The notes beneath the pieces were generated by a model. It worked only from the letters and a program-made list of their open reading frames with translations. It did not search any database and was not told the DNA's origin. Both the position numbers and the translations under genes were made by a program. From assembly GCA_963735495.1 (NCBI GenBank), contig CAVTLG010000014.1, positions 868,001-932,000 on the forward strand: 64,000 nucleotides of DNA, written 5' to 3'. Below are positions 17,554 to 26,500 of the stretch, in pieces. Source of the stretch: CAVTLG01 sp963735495. GTDB lineage: Bacteria; Chloroflexota; Ktedonobacteria; Ktedonobacterales; Ktedonobacteraceae. Each line of letters starts with the position of its first letter. Position 1 is the first letter of the stretch.

Positions 17554-20364
17554 CTATGCCGCCAGATTATTTGTGAGATGTATAATAGCATTTATTTGTT
17601 CTGCGCTAAATATGCGTTCCACTGCATCAACCCCTAACTTGCTAAATGGCTCCTTGTAAAGATCTACCAATTCGAGGTGATGGCGTTGTAAAAAGACGTT
17701 CTGCACCATTCTCAGAAATTTTCGTTGCTCTGCATTATAGCCATGCTTTCGCATATGCTCTTCGAATTGGCGCTGTACTATATCATTGTAATCCGGGATA
17801 TCATCTAACTCCAACACATTGCGCAAGAATTCAATCAAACTTCCTACTTTCAGACCATAGGCCATGCGTACATGCTCGGTTGTGAGTTCGATATCACCCT
17901 GCCCGAGTTTGCTATGTAAAGCACGTTCCAGCTCGATCCATTGCTGATCGGTCACAGTCTCCTGGCGCTCTATCGCTGTAATCGTAGGATCATTACCGAT
18001 AAGTTGTATAATGTGCTCATCCACACGTTTTTTGTATTCCTCAATGGTGACTTGTTCACTACCACCTTGCAAGAGTATGTAACCATGCTGATCTACATAA
18101 TCAGGTAGATCTAGTTCGATGAATGGATTTACTCTGTCGCGCTTATTACGCATCTGTCCTGCCAGGAGATCAATAACCTGGTCTAACTCCTCTGTTTTCG
18201 CTTTTACGAGCTGTTGAGGTACAAGGCACAGATCGGCTGCAGCTTTGTAGCGCGCATCTTCAAAGACAAAGTTAGGTAAGCGACTAACACTCTCAGCAAT
18301 TGACTGTGCGGTTGCTAATGCCTCTTTCTCACTCAGATCTTGCTGTTTCAGGCGCTCCACTTTATGCGTAAATGTGGTTGCCTCGACGTCAATGTTGGGT
18401 ACGTAGTACAGCAAAGGTGAAATCTTGAGCTTGAGAAACGTCATCTTATCGGCGGTAAGATAGCGCCAAAACCGTTCTTGCTGCACTTGCTCCAGCGCGG
18501 CCATAGATTTTTTGACTGAGAGCGAGTCGGTCGGAATCTGCGCAATTTGTGCTCGCAAGCACACAACCATACGATCTTGTTCCGTTTTGTGGGTATCACT
18601 ACTGAGATAATGTTCTAGCAGCTCGATACGCGTGTGGAAGAGTGAGACCAGCACCGGTAGGCTTTGTTTGAGTTCCTCACTGGCCTGTTTATTGAAGTCA
18701 TTTTCCCAAAAATCAATTATCAGGAACTGCTTCTTTTCTCTATTGGGCAGGCGGTTGAGATAGCGGCAAGCAGCCTGGCTACGTGTACCACGTCCAATCA
18801 TCTGTTCCAGTTTAATGCGTGAATGGACAGGTTTCATAAAGACCAGATTGACGACCTCCGGTACATCTATGCCTGTCTCTAGCAGGTCCACTGTGATAGC
18901 GATGCGTGGCTTATCCTCTTCCTTGAACTGTTTGATTAAGGTGCCTTTATGATCAGAGTCGCCAGTAATCACCCGTGTCATCCCTGAAAATGGCGAAAAC
19001 ATCTGGTTAAAAACCTCTTCCAGGCGCAAGGCATGTTTCTGTGTCATCGCGAACACAATTGTCTTCCCAGGGATCTGCCCTGACTCGTCTTTGTAGCACA
19101 CGTCCCAGATTTCCTGCCACTGTTTGCGCAGCGTATCCTTGTTACTGACTTTTTTCTCTAGTTCTGTGCCTTTAAAGTCTACGTCATCAGGATCTATCCC
19201 TTGTCGATACAATGCATTGCGTGCTTCCTCACTTAAATTCAGACCTTTAATGCCGCTGCGTTGAAATTTAGTCTGCGCTGTGTAGAGATTGTAATCTACC
19301 AGATAGCCATCCTTCACGGCTTGCGCATAGGGATAAAGGTAAGTTGGCTGGTTGTTTTCGCACTTGAAGGTCAAATAGGTATTACGATTAATGAAAGCGG
19401 CTGGCGTAGCTGTCAAACCAATGATGCGGGCATCGAAATATTGAAAGACCTCATTCCATTTGTTAAAGATGGAGCGGTGAACCTCATCGAAGATGATCAA
19501 ATCAAAGAAACCGGGAGAAAACGACTGGAAGCACATATGCAGTGTTTGTAGTGTCGTGGCGTAGAGGCGGCTGCTTCTATCACGCTTGTAGGTGAATATA
19601 CGCTCACATGGTTCATCCGGCAGAAACTTTTGAAAACCGTCTGTCATCGCTTGTTGTACGAGTGCACCTCTGTCGGCCACAAACAGAATCTGTCTCGCCT
19701 GATTGGTATTCAGGAAGAGATCGATTAAAGACATGACCGTACGTGTTTTTCCTGTTCCTGTAGCCATTACCAACAGAGCTTTGCGTTTATTTTGTTGTTC
19801 AAATGCCTCGCAAACGTAGCGAATCGCCTCTTGTTGATACGACCGATCTGTGATATTGACGTTTATTGGAGTTTGAGATAGTGGTTGCTTATTCTGTTGA
19901 ATAAAGAGCTGATTTTCCAGTTCGCTGAGTGAGAAGAAACCTGCTACAGGACGCTGGCTACCGGTAGTAGGATCGAGAAAGTAAATATCTTTTCCATTGG
20001 TCATGAAGGCAAAAGGGCGGAAACTCTGGCGTTTTTCTAGCTGTTCAATATAAAATTCAGCCTGTGCCTGAGCCAGGCGAGGGTCAACGCTTGTTCTTTT
20101 CGCTTCCACGATAGCGATAATCTCTCTGCTGGGGCGATACAGTGCGTAATCGCTGATCCCTATGGGCAATTTCTCGTTATACGTACCACCGCTTTCTTTT
20201 ACGCGGTTGAGCTTCGCCTTAAGTATGGCCCATACCTGAGGATCGGTATCATCGACGGGAATTTCGAGACCTACCAGGTCTGCATCATTCACATCCCATC
20301 CAGCTTTTGCTAGTGCCGGATCGATAAGCGCTTTTCTTGTTTTGGCTTCATTAGGATTGAACAA
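17554..20364 (-). CDS. hsdR: Type I restriction endonuclease subunit
   Basis: 936 residues from a TTG start at 20364 with a strong GAGGAG site just upstream. The N-terminal nuclease domain carries the RecB/PD-(D/E)XK signature IVEAKR near residue 87. The SF2 translocase follows, with GTGKTRT (Walker A), DEVHRS (motif II) and IGRGTRS (motif VI). The C-terminal third is helical, for binding to the methylase core. HsdR translocates DNA and cuts at a distance when unmodified sites are met. All key motifs are intact, so the system looks functional. A 14-bp hairpin lies about 100-130 bases upstream. Confidence 0.95.
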   Translation of the reverse strand: MFNPNEAKTRKALIDPALAKAGWDVNDADLVGLEIPVDDTDPQVWAILKAKLNRVKESGGTYNEKLPIGISDYALYRPSREIIAIVEAKRTSVDPRLAQAQAEFYIEQLEKRQSFRPFAFMTNGKDIYFLDPTTGSQRPVAGFFSLSELENQLFIQQNKQPLSQTPINVNITDRSYQQEAIRYVCEAFEQQNKRKALLVMATGTGKTRTVMSLIDLFLNTNQARQILFVADRGALVQQAMTDGFQKFLPDEPCERIFTYKRDRSSRLYATTLQTLHMCFQSFSPGFFDLIIFDEVHRSIFNKWNEVFQYFDARIIGLTATPAAFINRNTYLTFKCENNQPTYLYPYAQAVKDGYLVDYNLYTAQTKFQRSGIKGLNLSEEARNALYRQGIDPDDVDFKGTELEKKVSNKDTLRKQWQEIWDVCYKDESGQIPGKTIVFAMTQKHALRLEEVFNQMFSPFSGMTRVITGDSDHKGTLIKQFKEEDKPRIAITVDLLETGIDVPEVVNLVFMKPVHSRIKLEQMIGRGTRSQAACRYLNRLPNREKKQFLIIDFWENDFNKQASEELKQSLPVLVSLFHTRIELLEHYLSSDTHKTEQDRMVVCLRAQIAQIPTDSLSVKKSMAALEQVQQERFWRYLTADKMTFLKLKISPLLYYVPNIDVEATTFTHKVERLKQQDLSEKEALATAQSIAESVSRLPNFVFEDARYKAAADLCLVPQQLVKAKTEELDQVIDLLAGQMRNKRDRVNPFIELDLPDYVDQHGYILLQGGSEQVTIEEYKKRVDEHIIQLIGNDPTITAIERQETVTDQQWIELERALHSKLGQGDIELTTEHVRMAYGLKVGSLIEFLRNVLELDDIPDYNDIVQRQFEEHMRKHGYNAEQRKFLRMVQNVFLQRHHLELVDLYKEPFSKLGVDAVERIFSAEQINAIIHLTNNLAA

Positions 20365-20461
20365 CTTGATGCTCCTCTTGATTTAACGCGTCAACTCACA
20401 AAATAACGGTAAACATGTCACTTTGCCTTTTTGATCTCCTGTAGTTGGGCAACGCGCCTCT

Positions 20462-20493
20462 AATGATTGATAAATACGCATTTATCAATCATT
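20462..20493. repeat. 14-bp inverted repeat upstream of hsdR
   Basis: AATGATTGATAAAT, four bases ACGC, and the exact complement. It is AT-rich with no T-run. It lies in the 460-base gap between hicA and hsdR and could be an operator controlling hsdR expression. The rest of that gap shows no gene. Confidence 0.65.
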
Positions 20494-20824
20494 GAATTCC
20501 CTTTGTCTCACACAAAAGAGGTTATATAAAATGGGGGCAGAGACGTATAGAAGTCGAAGTTACTGGGGACAATTCCGAGCGACCCCTGTCATGTTGAATG
20601 TGGCGAAGCCTACTGAAGTCCCTACATCTCCGTCAGGAGAACGTCAAATTCTATGCAGGCAGTGTAGTGCGGGTTGAGCTTTTTGTCAACCTGCGTCTAC
20701 TTATAGCAAATTGTGTGTCATATAGATCTAAATGTATTGATCATTGCAACTGTCATTTGCAGGCTTCAGTGAAATGTGTTGGATGCAAGGGGTGAGTATT
20801 CTGGTATGCACTGCATCCCTCATT

Positions 20825-21055
20825 CTACAGATTTTCCAGAAACTCTTCGGGAGTAATTGCAGCTTGGCGTAGTATGCTGCGTAGTGTCCCTATCGCAAGC
20901 TCACGATGTAATGGCACTACGCAACCAATATCTCCTGCCGAAGTTTTTTTCTTAAGGGTGACATGACTACCTCGTTGCCTAATCTGTACAAACCCCAATC
21001 GCTCTAATGAACGAAGTGCCTCCTCAGCCGAGACTCTCGGCAACTTAGGCGGCAT
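20825..21055 (-). CDS. hicA: HicA-family mRNA interferase toxin
   Basis: 76 residues from the ATG at 21055, which lies inside the end of hicB (11-base overlap) and has GAGG upstream; a TTG 12 bases earlier is possible. The dsRBD-like fold motif with the catalytic His appears as RQRGSHVTLKK, followed by VVPLHRELAIGTLRSILRQA, the family's conserved C-terminal block. HicA cleaves mRNA and is neutralised by HicB. The gene order antitoxin then toxin is reversed from many hicAB loci but common in others. Confidence 0.88.
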   Translation of the reverse strand: MPPKLPRVSAEEALRSLERLGFVQIRQRGSHVTLKKKTSAGDIGCVVPLHRELAIGTLRSILRQAAITPEEFLENL

Positions 21056-21257
21056 ATGTCGCCTCAAAAGTGGTAACTAATGGCCGACTCACATCAGGCA
21101 AAGGAAAATCTTCCAGGTAAAGTTCAGTCGCTTCCTTCAGATTAGCTAGCGCTTCCTCGATTGTGGGACCCTGACTAACTGTGCCCACTTCAGGACATTC
21201 AGCAACATAGATGTCTTCCTCTTTGTGGATTACAGCCGTAAAGGTTCGGACATTCAT
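21045..21257 (-). CDS. hicB: HicB-family antitoxin
   Basis: 70 residues, with AAGGAGG ideally spaced before the ATG. The sequence has the partial RNase H-like fold of HicB: FTAVIHKEEDIYVAECPEVG followed by SQGPTIEEALANLKEAT. There is no obvious C-terminal DNA-binding domain, so the protein is the short form. It overlaps hicA, indicating translational coupling. Two palindromes upstream (21277-21309) are candidate operators. Confidence 0.88.
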   Translation of the reverse strand: MNVRTFTAVIHKEEDIYVAECPEVGTVSQGPTIEEALANLKEATELYLEDFPLPDVSRPLVTTFEATYAA

Positions 21258-21276
21258 AGCAACACCTCCTTCTGAT

Positions 21277-21309
21277 TATGCTATAGCATACCCATTATAC
21301 TATAGTGTA
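21277..21309. promoter_or_regulatory. Paired palindromes upstream of hicB
   Basis: TATGCTATAGCATA (21277-21290, perfect) and TATACTATAGTGTA (21296-21309, imperfect), each followed by CCC, form two tandem dyads about 19 bp apart. They lie at the expected promoter position of hicBA and are likely autoregulatory sites; the second also resembles a -10 box. Confidence 0.55.
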
Positions 21310-21379
21310 CCCGATTGCAAATCCTTGATCTCGCTTATCGGCAAGCTCACTTTCTTTGTCATGCTTGCACTACAGCCGT

Positions 21380-21601
21380 TTATGCTGAAAGCGTAATGTC
21401 CATATATTCTGCCTCGCTCTGAGACTGAGGGAGAGGTAAATTTTCTTCGCGCATCATCTGCAGATGTTCTTGTAAGGCTTCTTTCATGAGTTGCTCTACT
21501 TCTGCTCTCGTATCCCCAACCGCAACGCAGCCTGGCACATCGGGAGAATACGCGCCATACGAATTTTCACCTTTTTCGATGATGACCAAGATTCTTGCCA
21601 T
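21380..21601 (-). CDS. Orphan HicB-like antitoxin
   Basis: 73 residues with the HicB-type start LVIIEKGENSYGAYSPDVPG and CVAVGDTRAEVEQLMKEAL, the standard substrate-like partial RNase H fold. There is no hicA-like frame on either side; the hicBA pair downstream has its own promoter. GAGG lies 6 bases upstream. Solitary HicB proteins are common and may silence other toxins or be relics. Its upstream region is part of a duplicated 64-bp repeat. Confidence 0.8.
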   Translation of the reverse strand: MARILVIIEKGENSYGAYSPDVPGCVAVGDTRAEVEQLMKEALQEHLQMMREENLPLPQSQSEAEYMDITLSA

Positions 21602-21613
21602 TTCAATCCTCTT

Positions 21614-21677
21614 TTAAGAAGAAGTATACTGCATCCACAGAGAATGTGCTATAGAAACTTTATCAGCGGGTGCGCTT
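21614..21677. repeat. 64-bp direct repeat, copy 1
   Basis: Starts TTAAGAAGAAGTATACTGCA and ends GCGCTT. It matches 24323-24386 at 61 of 64 positions in the same orientation. This copy forms the upstream region of the orphan hicB gene. Confidence 0.85.
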
Positions 21678-21726
21678 GCTCGTGAAGATCGTCCGTATGG
21701 TCTTTTTCATCAGATAAACGAAAAAG

Positions 21727-21783
21727 TCTTGACAAAAGACAGATGTTCTAGTATCATTAAACTATATGGTTGAACAAGATAAT
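21727..21783 (+). promoter_or_regulatory. Leaderless promoter and operator of the first ArsR gene
   Basis: TTGACA and TATCAT are separated by 17 bp; the -10 box ends only about 9 bases before the ATG, leaving no room for a ribosome-binding site. A dyad TTAAAC-N6-GTTGAA spans the start codon. Positions may be off by one base. Confidence 0.6.
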
Positions 21784-22092
21784 TACCTCGATGCAATCTT
21801 TGGCTCACTGGCGGACCCGATTCGCCGGGATATTTTGCGTCGGTTGATGAAGGGGCAGTATAGCGTGAGCCAACTTGCCCAGGACTACCAGATCTCATTT
21901 GCTGCTGTGGCTAAGCACCTCAAGGTGCTGGAAAAAGCACACTTAGTCAGCAAACAGCGCAGGGGAAAAGAACAGGTAGTGAGTCTTGCGCCACAAGCTC
22001 TCAAGGATGCCAGTCATTACCTGGCGCAGTATGAGGCGTTGTGGAATGCTCGTTTTGACGCATTAGATCAAGTTTTAAAGGAGAACACATGA
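21766..22092 (+). CDS. ArsR-family winged-helix repressor
   Basis: 108 residues. The winged helix is clear: IFGSLADPIRRDILRRLMKG, then SVSQLAQDYQISFAAVAKHL and LKVLEKAHLV. There is no metal-binding Cys pair, so it is of the non-metal class that pairs with SRPBCC (AHSA1) proteins. The gene overlaps the next by ATGA. The promoter places transcription start at or next to the ATG, so the mRNA is probably leaderless. It likely represses itself through the dyad covering the start codon. Confidence 0.9.
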   Translation: MVEQDNYLDAIFGSLADPIRRDILRRLMKGQYSVSQLAQDYQISFAAVAKHLKVLEKAHLVSKQRRGKEQVVSLAPQALKDASHYLAQYEALWNARFDALDQVLKENT

Positions 22093-22568
22093 AGAAAGCG
22101 ACAGTAACTGCCAGACCCGGGGAACAGAACATCAGGATTGAACGAGTCTTTGACGCACCACGCGACAAAGTGTTTGCAGCCATGACACAAAAAGACAAAA
22201 TCGAACAGTGGTGGATCGGCCCAGGCTATGACGTGCGGGTTGAGCATTTAGACGTGCGCGATGGCGGGTCCTGGAAGTTTGTCCAAACCAACAAAGAAGG
22301 CCACGAGTTCAGTTTCCATGGCGTCTTCCACTCAGTTTCTCCCGAGTGCATCATTCAGACCACCGAGTTTGACGGCCTGCCTGAGGCCGGGCACGTTGGA
22401 CTCGAAAAGGTAGAGTTGCTGGATCTGGGCAACGGCCAAACCAAACTGGTTTCAACTGGGACTTTTATGAGTGTTGCCGACCGGGATGGGATGGTACAGA
22501 GTGGCATGGAAGAAGGCATGCAGCAAACATACGCGAAGTTAGACAAAGTCTTGCAGGAGATGGAATAA
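22089..22568 (+). CDS. SRPBCC (AHSA1-type) ligand-binding protein
   Basis: 159 residues. It has the START-like beta-barrel signature: RIERVFDAPRDKVFAAMT, then IEQWWIGPGYDVRVEHLDVR and GGSWKFVQ. The family binds small hydrophobic ligands in a deep pocket; specific ligands are rarely known. It is translationally coupled to the ArsR gene, a widespread pairing in which the repressor controls the SRPBCC protein. Confidence 0.88.
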   Translation: MKKATVTARPGEQNIRIERVFDAPRDKVFAAMTQKDKIEQWWIGPGYDVRVEHLDVRDGGSWKFVQTNKEGHEFSFHGVFHSVSPECIIQTTEFDGLPEAGHVGLEKVELLDLGNGQTKLVSTGTFMSVADRDGMVQSGMEEGMQQTYAKLDKVLQEME

Positions 22569-22894
22569 CGGGATGACAGACAGAAACCCAGCACAAGAAG
22601 CTAAGCTCCGATAATTTCCACATCGGCAGCATGGGCAACGACGGCGTTTCTGTATTAGCTGGTACTGATCGTGCTCATCTTCCTCAGACCAGACCTGGAC
22701 CCGACGTGACACACTATCAGTGAGTGGGTGAGAAGACCCTACGGCTGGCTTATGACACTGGCGTTCTTCCTCTGGGCCATGAGCTACGCCGGATCTCCAT
22801 CCTTACTTGGGAAACGTTAGGAAATGGGGTAGGGGCCAGCCGCCGTCGTGGTCTGTCCTCGCGGTCCATCGACCAGGTCCCTACCCGCGGTAGT
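22569..22894. other. Intergenic region between convergent genes
   Basis: 326 bases with no reading frame of protein character on either strand and no clear terminator. Confidence 0.5.
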
Positions 22895-23909
22895 TCACCC
22901 GAAGGTGATGACGACCTTCTCGGCAGCACCCGGAGCGGAGGCCAGCTTCAGCGCCTCGAGCGCGTCGGTGAAGTCGAAGCGGTGGCTGATGATCGCGCCG
23001 TACTTGTCTCGGTTGGCGACGAGATCGCTGGTCACCTCGAAGATCTCAGTCGGGTAGCCCATCGACATCTTCAGGTTCGAGCTCAGTAGTGAGGATCTTC
23101 CCGAAGTCGACGAGCACTGGCTTCTTGTGCACGGCGGGAATGCACAGGGTCGCACGGTGCTTTGCGCACGCCATGACCGTGTCGATGACGGAGGGGACAC
23201 CCGCAGCATCCAGGTAGAGATCGGTGCCCGGATGGGGCTGGCCCCTCCCGTCGTATGCTGTTCCGTGCAGCTCTAACAGGCGCGACTGCACATCCTCCTC
23301 GGCAGAGTTGATGACCGCGTCCGCGCCTATGGTGAGCGCCCGCTGCAGCCGAGCAGGAACGATGTCGACGACGACGACGTGTTCGACACCCAGGGACTTA
23401 TAGCCAATGACGGCACCCAGACCGATCGGGCCAGCGCCGAAGACGACGGCCTTGTGGCCTGGTTGGGGGTTGCTGCGGTTGACCGCATGCCGGGCTACCG
23501 CCATTGGTTCGTTGAGCGCCGCGACGTCGAATGGCAGGTCGTCGGGTACGATCTGGACGCTGCGGCCAAGCATCGCTTCGTGGATCAGCAGCCGCTCCGA
23601 CAGGGCTCCGGTAGGGCCACCGCTGCCGATGAGACCGGTCGGATCGGCCATGGGGTTGACCACCACGTGGTTGCCCACCGAGAGTCCCACCACCTCAGTG
23701 CCAACCTCCACCACCTCGCCAGCCGCCTCGTGCCCAAGGATCGTCTCGCCCTGCCGCGGTGGCACGCCACCAATGGCAATGTAGTAGGAGTCCGAACCAC
23801 AGATCCCGCACGCACGCGGACGGATCACGATGTCACGCGGCCCCGGCGTCGGCTCGGGTATGTCCACGACCTCCACCTGCTTCGGCGCGGTCACCATTAC
23901 AGCCTTCAT
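22895..23909 (-). pseudogene. Zinc-dependent alcohol/polyol dehydrogenase, frameshifted near the C-terminus
   Basis: ATG at 23909 follows AAAGGAG. The first frame gives a medium-chain dehydrogenase: zinc ligands in CGICGSDSYY and GHEAAGEVVEVG, and NAD-binding GAGPIGLGAV. It breaks after FGKILTTELE. Skipping one base at 23078 (plus strand C) restores NLKMSMGYPTEIFEVTSDLV and runs to EKVVITFG at 22895. The total length of 1015 bases equals 338 codons plus one base, as expected for a single insertion. The break lies in GCTCGAAC (minus strand). Related enzymes oxidise butanediol, sorbitol or threonine. If the shift is real, the last 60 residues are lost. Confidence 0.85.
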
Positions 23910-25013
23910 AGTTAAGCTCCTTTCAAACATCCTTCTCCTAGGAAAATCTCCTGTCTCTGCTAGTTAGGCAATCTTCTTAGGAGTCAACAACACTTCGTAG
24001 CCTCATTGTTCTAACCGTCGTATAGGGATATTGCTGTAGGGCAGATGGCTGGCGGGTTATCCTTACAGATCATTTTCCATCCGTCTCCCTCCGAAGATCC
24101 TCATACTAATCTCTGATTGTTCTCGTCAACTCCGCGCTGATTGGTTGTGGTACTTTCTTGCACCCCAAATTGGCAGCGTGTATACTGTCTCTAGTTAACA
24201 TATGTGTCTCTTCAGAGTATAATGTCATGTATGACAAAAGTCAATAGTAGTAAAAGGAATATAGATGACATCAATTCTTCTCAGAATCTGGTAGCGCAGA
24301 CAGTTCTTATTGCCATCCTTCATTAAGAAGAAGTATACTGCATCCACAGAGAATGTGCTATAGAAGCATTATCAGCGGGCGCGCTTCAGGTGTTGTAAAC
24401 TGTTGATCCTTGCAATAGCCATTTTCTGACTTCGGTGAAGTGCCTCTCTCCTGGTGCCAGATCACCAGTGTTTGTACGATCATTGGCATATTCCGAGAAA
24501 CAAAGGAGCGAGAGAGAATTGTGACGCTACATGGTCCTGCCAGCAGCCTCGGCAGCTCATAGAGCGTCTTCCCAGCTTGTGTGAAGTGCATACTACTCTC
24601 TATTGAAACCTGGGTATCCATTCAGCCGTGTAAATAGCATCCCTGGCTCTATTCTACTGAGCAGGAGAACGAAGACCCTCATGGGTATGTTGTTGCGGAT
24701 GTTCTTTACAGAGAGGTGTTGAAGACATGCATACAGTCAATCCCTCCTGGTATGAAACCACTTGATGTATTCAGCGTTGTTCAGATAGCATTACCCCTAT
24801 CAGGGGTGTGGAAGGTGGTATCAGGTTTTTCCATCTTTAGATCCGTATGAGGTCACTGCACTAGAAAAGCACAGCGCATTCTTGCTGCTTCCCATGCTCT
24901 CCTATAAAGTACCTATTAGAGGCATCCTCTTGGCCAGGATGTGCATAAGAAGCGGAGCGCAGGCAGATGCAGTGCATCTGGTGAAATGAAATTGATGGCA
25001 GAAGGAGAAATTT
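23910..25013. other. Long intergenic region
   Basis: 1.1 kb without a convincing gene. It holds repeat copy 2 (24323-24386). A minus-strand frame at 24358-24621 has no recognisable features. The remainder shows no structured element that I can support. Confidence 0.5.
24323..24386. repeat. 64-bp direct repeat, copy 2
   Basis: 61 of 64 bases match 21614-21677. Here the sequence is not followed by an intact hicB gene. On the minus strand an ATGGCA appears about where hicB would begin, but the frame ends after eleven codons, so it may be a relic of a duplicated hicB promoter. Confidence 0.85.
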
Positions 25014-25991
25014 ATGACTACAACGCAACGCACGCTTATTGCGGTCTTTGATGGCCGCGCGCAGGCAGAGCAAGCGATCAACAACCTGAAAAGCGTAGGC
25101 TTCGGCTACGATCAGATCCGCTTTGCCGGACATGGCACCTCAACCGGTGGAGTCTTTGATAAGGTCAAGGGTCTGTTTAGTGGTCAGGAAGCCAGAACTG
25201 CTTACAATGATCTCGTCAGCATGGGCGTGCCAGCAGACGATGCCAGCTACTATCAACGCGAGTATGAGGCTGGACACTCGATTGTCGCCGTTTTGACAAA
25301 TCGGCGCATGCAGGAGGTCACAGACATTCTGGCTCGCTATGGAGGATATGGTGCCAGCAGGCGCTCTGTTCAGGCTGACGGCGTAACCAATGTCGCAACC
25401 AATGTCACGGGCATAGGCGTACGACAGGACGAGAGCGCGAGCTTACGGAAGGGCGAAAGCACGGGTGTACGACAGGACGAGAGTGCAAGCTTACGGATGG
25501 GTGAAAGCACAGGTGTGCGACAGGATGAGAGTGCGAGCTTACGGAAGGGCGAAAGCATAGATGTACAGGAGGGCGAACAACACATCAAGCTGCGTGAAGA
25601 GCAGCTTCGGGTCCAGAAGCAGTCCGTCGAGACTGGAGAGGTGCGCCTGCGCAAAGACGTGGTGGAGGAGCACAAGAGCATCGATGTGCCGGTCACTCAC
25701 GAGGAAGTCTATATCGAGCACCATCCCGGTTCCGGTCAGATCTCCGATCAACCCATCGGCGTGGGGGAGACCTACCGTATCCCCGTGCGGGAGGAGCAGG
25801 TGAGTGTCGAGAAGCAGACGGTGGTGCGCGAAGAGGTATTTCTGGGTAAACGCCTGGTGCAAGAGACCAAGTCGGTCTCCGATACTGTGCGCCACGAAGA
25901 GGCACACATCGAGCGCAAAGGCGATGTCAATGTTCACGACAGCACTATCCAGGATACCCTGAAGCAGACCGACCAGCGCCTTAAACAGTAG
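25014..25991 (+). CDS. Stress protein: GsiB/17M-like domain plus DUF2382 (YsnF) repeats
   Basis: 325 residues with AGAAGGAG upstream. Residues 1-110 (LIAVFDGRAQAEQAINNLKS) match the general-stress-protein 17M domain. A low-complexity linker of three identical-length repeats GVRQDESASLRKGEST (about 135-182) follows. The C-terminal part has two DUF2382 units, each containing paired strands such as LREEQLRVQKQSVETGEVRL and REEQVSVEKQTVVREEVFLG. This layout is typical of YsnF/AvaK-type general stress proteins. The biochemical role is unknown. It is monocistronic. Confidence 0.85.
   Translation: MTTTQRTLIAVFDGRAQAEQAINNLKSVGFGYDQIRFAGHGTSTGGVFDKVKGLFSGQEARTAYNDLVSMGVPADDASYYQREYEAGHSIVAVLTNRRMQEVTDILARYGGYGASRRSVQADGVTNVATNVTGIGVRQDESASLRKGESTGVRQDESASLRMGESTGVRQDESASLRKGESIDVQEGEQHIKLREEQLRVQKQSVETGEVRLRKDVVEEHKSIDVPVTHEEVYIEHHPGSGQISDQPIGVGETYRIPVREEQVSVEKQTVVREEVFLGKRLVQETKSVSDTVRHEEAHIERKGDVNVHDSTIQDTLKQTDQRLKQ
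25416..25559 (+). repeat. Three in-frame 48-bp tandem repeats
   Basis: Units 25416-25463, 25464-25511 and 25512-25559 each encode 16 residues of the stress-protein linker. Changes are mostly at third codon positions, so the protein repeat is under selection. Confidence 0.9.
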
Positions 25992-26184
25992 TCAAGATCT
26001 CTAACTACTTTCGCTTGACAGTTCTTGGGCTTTAGCCCACCGCAAGCTACGTGATTTTAATCCGTGGTCAGGTGCTTCCGGCTTTAGCCCTGCCTGTTGA
26101 CTGAGAAGAGTGAAAAATACCCCCAAATAGGTATGTACATTTAAATGGTGTTTTGCTATCATCCTTTTAGTACCTTGAGAACTG

Positions 26185-26500
26185 AATAGTGTACGGGTTC
26201 GCTAGCGAAGGGCTAGCGGTAAAAACACGACCGTGTTGCCTGAGACCACGGCTACTTTCGGAGAGACCGAACTGCATCGTGTAGGCAAAACCAACAAGCG
26301 TACAAAAAGTATCTGTGCTACGGCACAGTAGTTGGGCGACATGGCACGCCCCACGGATGGTAGCAATACCATTCGCGTAGCTCGTTTGGGAAACCAGGCG
26401 AGAAATTCGACCCTGGCAACAGGGAAGAAGCCGCTGGGTTTTCGCCCATGCGGAGTGTCACCAGAGGGAGTGCTCGGAACACTCCCTGGTCAGGAAAGTC
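26185..26500 (+). ncRNA. Structured RNA candidate with several GNRA hairpins (possible transposon-type guide RNA)
   Basis: A dense series of hairpins reads on the plus strand: 26200-26218 (7 bp), 26313-26328 (6 bp, TACG loop), 26357-26372 (6 bp, GCAA loop), 26381-26402 (9 bp, GAAA loop), 26411-26424 (5 bp, GCAA loop), 26431-26453 (8 bp with one bulge) and 26465-26487 (8 bp). Three loops are GNRA only in the plus orientation, which fixes the strand. No protein is encoded. The size and hairpin density resemble HEARO/IscB omega-RNAs, which Ktedonobacter genomes carry in many copies, but no IscB or TnpB gene is adjacent. The class assignment is inference; the RNA structure is directly visible. 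Confidence 0.6.

Noticed and set aside
20700..24430. Weak similarity between 20730-20780 and 24400-24445
   Set aside because: Only about 70 percent over 40 bases by eye, too weak to call a repeat.
24358..24621. 87-residue minus-strand frame
   Set aside because: No ribosome-binding site, no family features, and it runs through the duplicated non-coding repeat.
25416..25559. CRISPR-like array
   Set aside because: The repeats are adjacent without spacers and encode a conserved protein linker.
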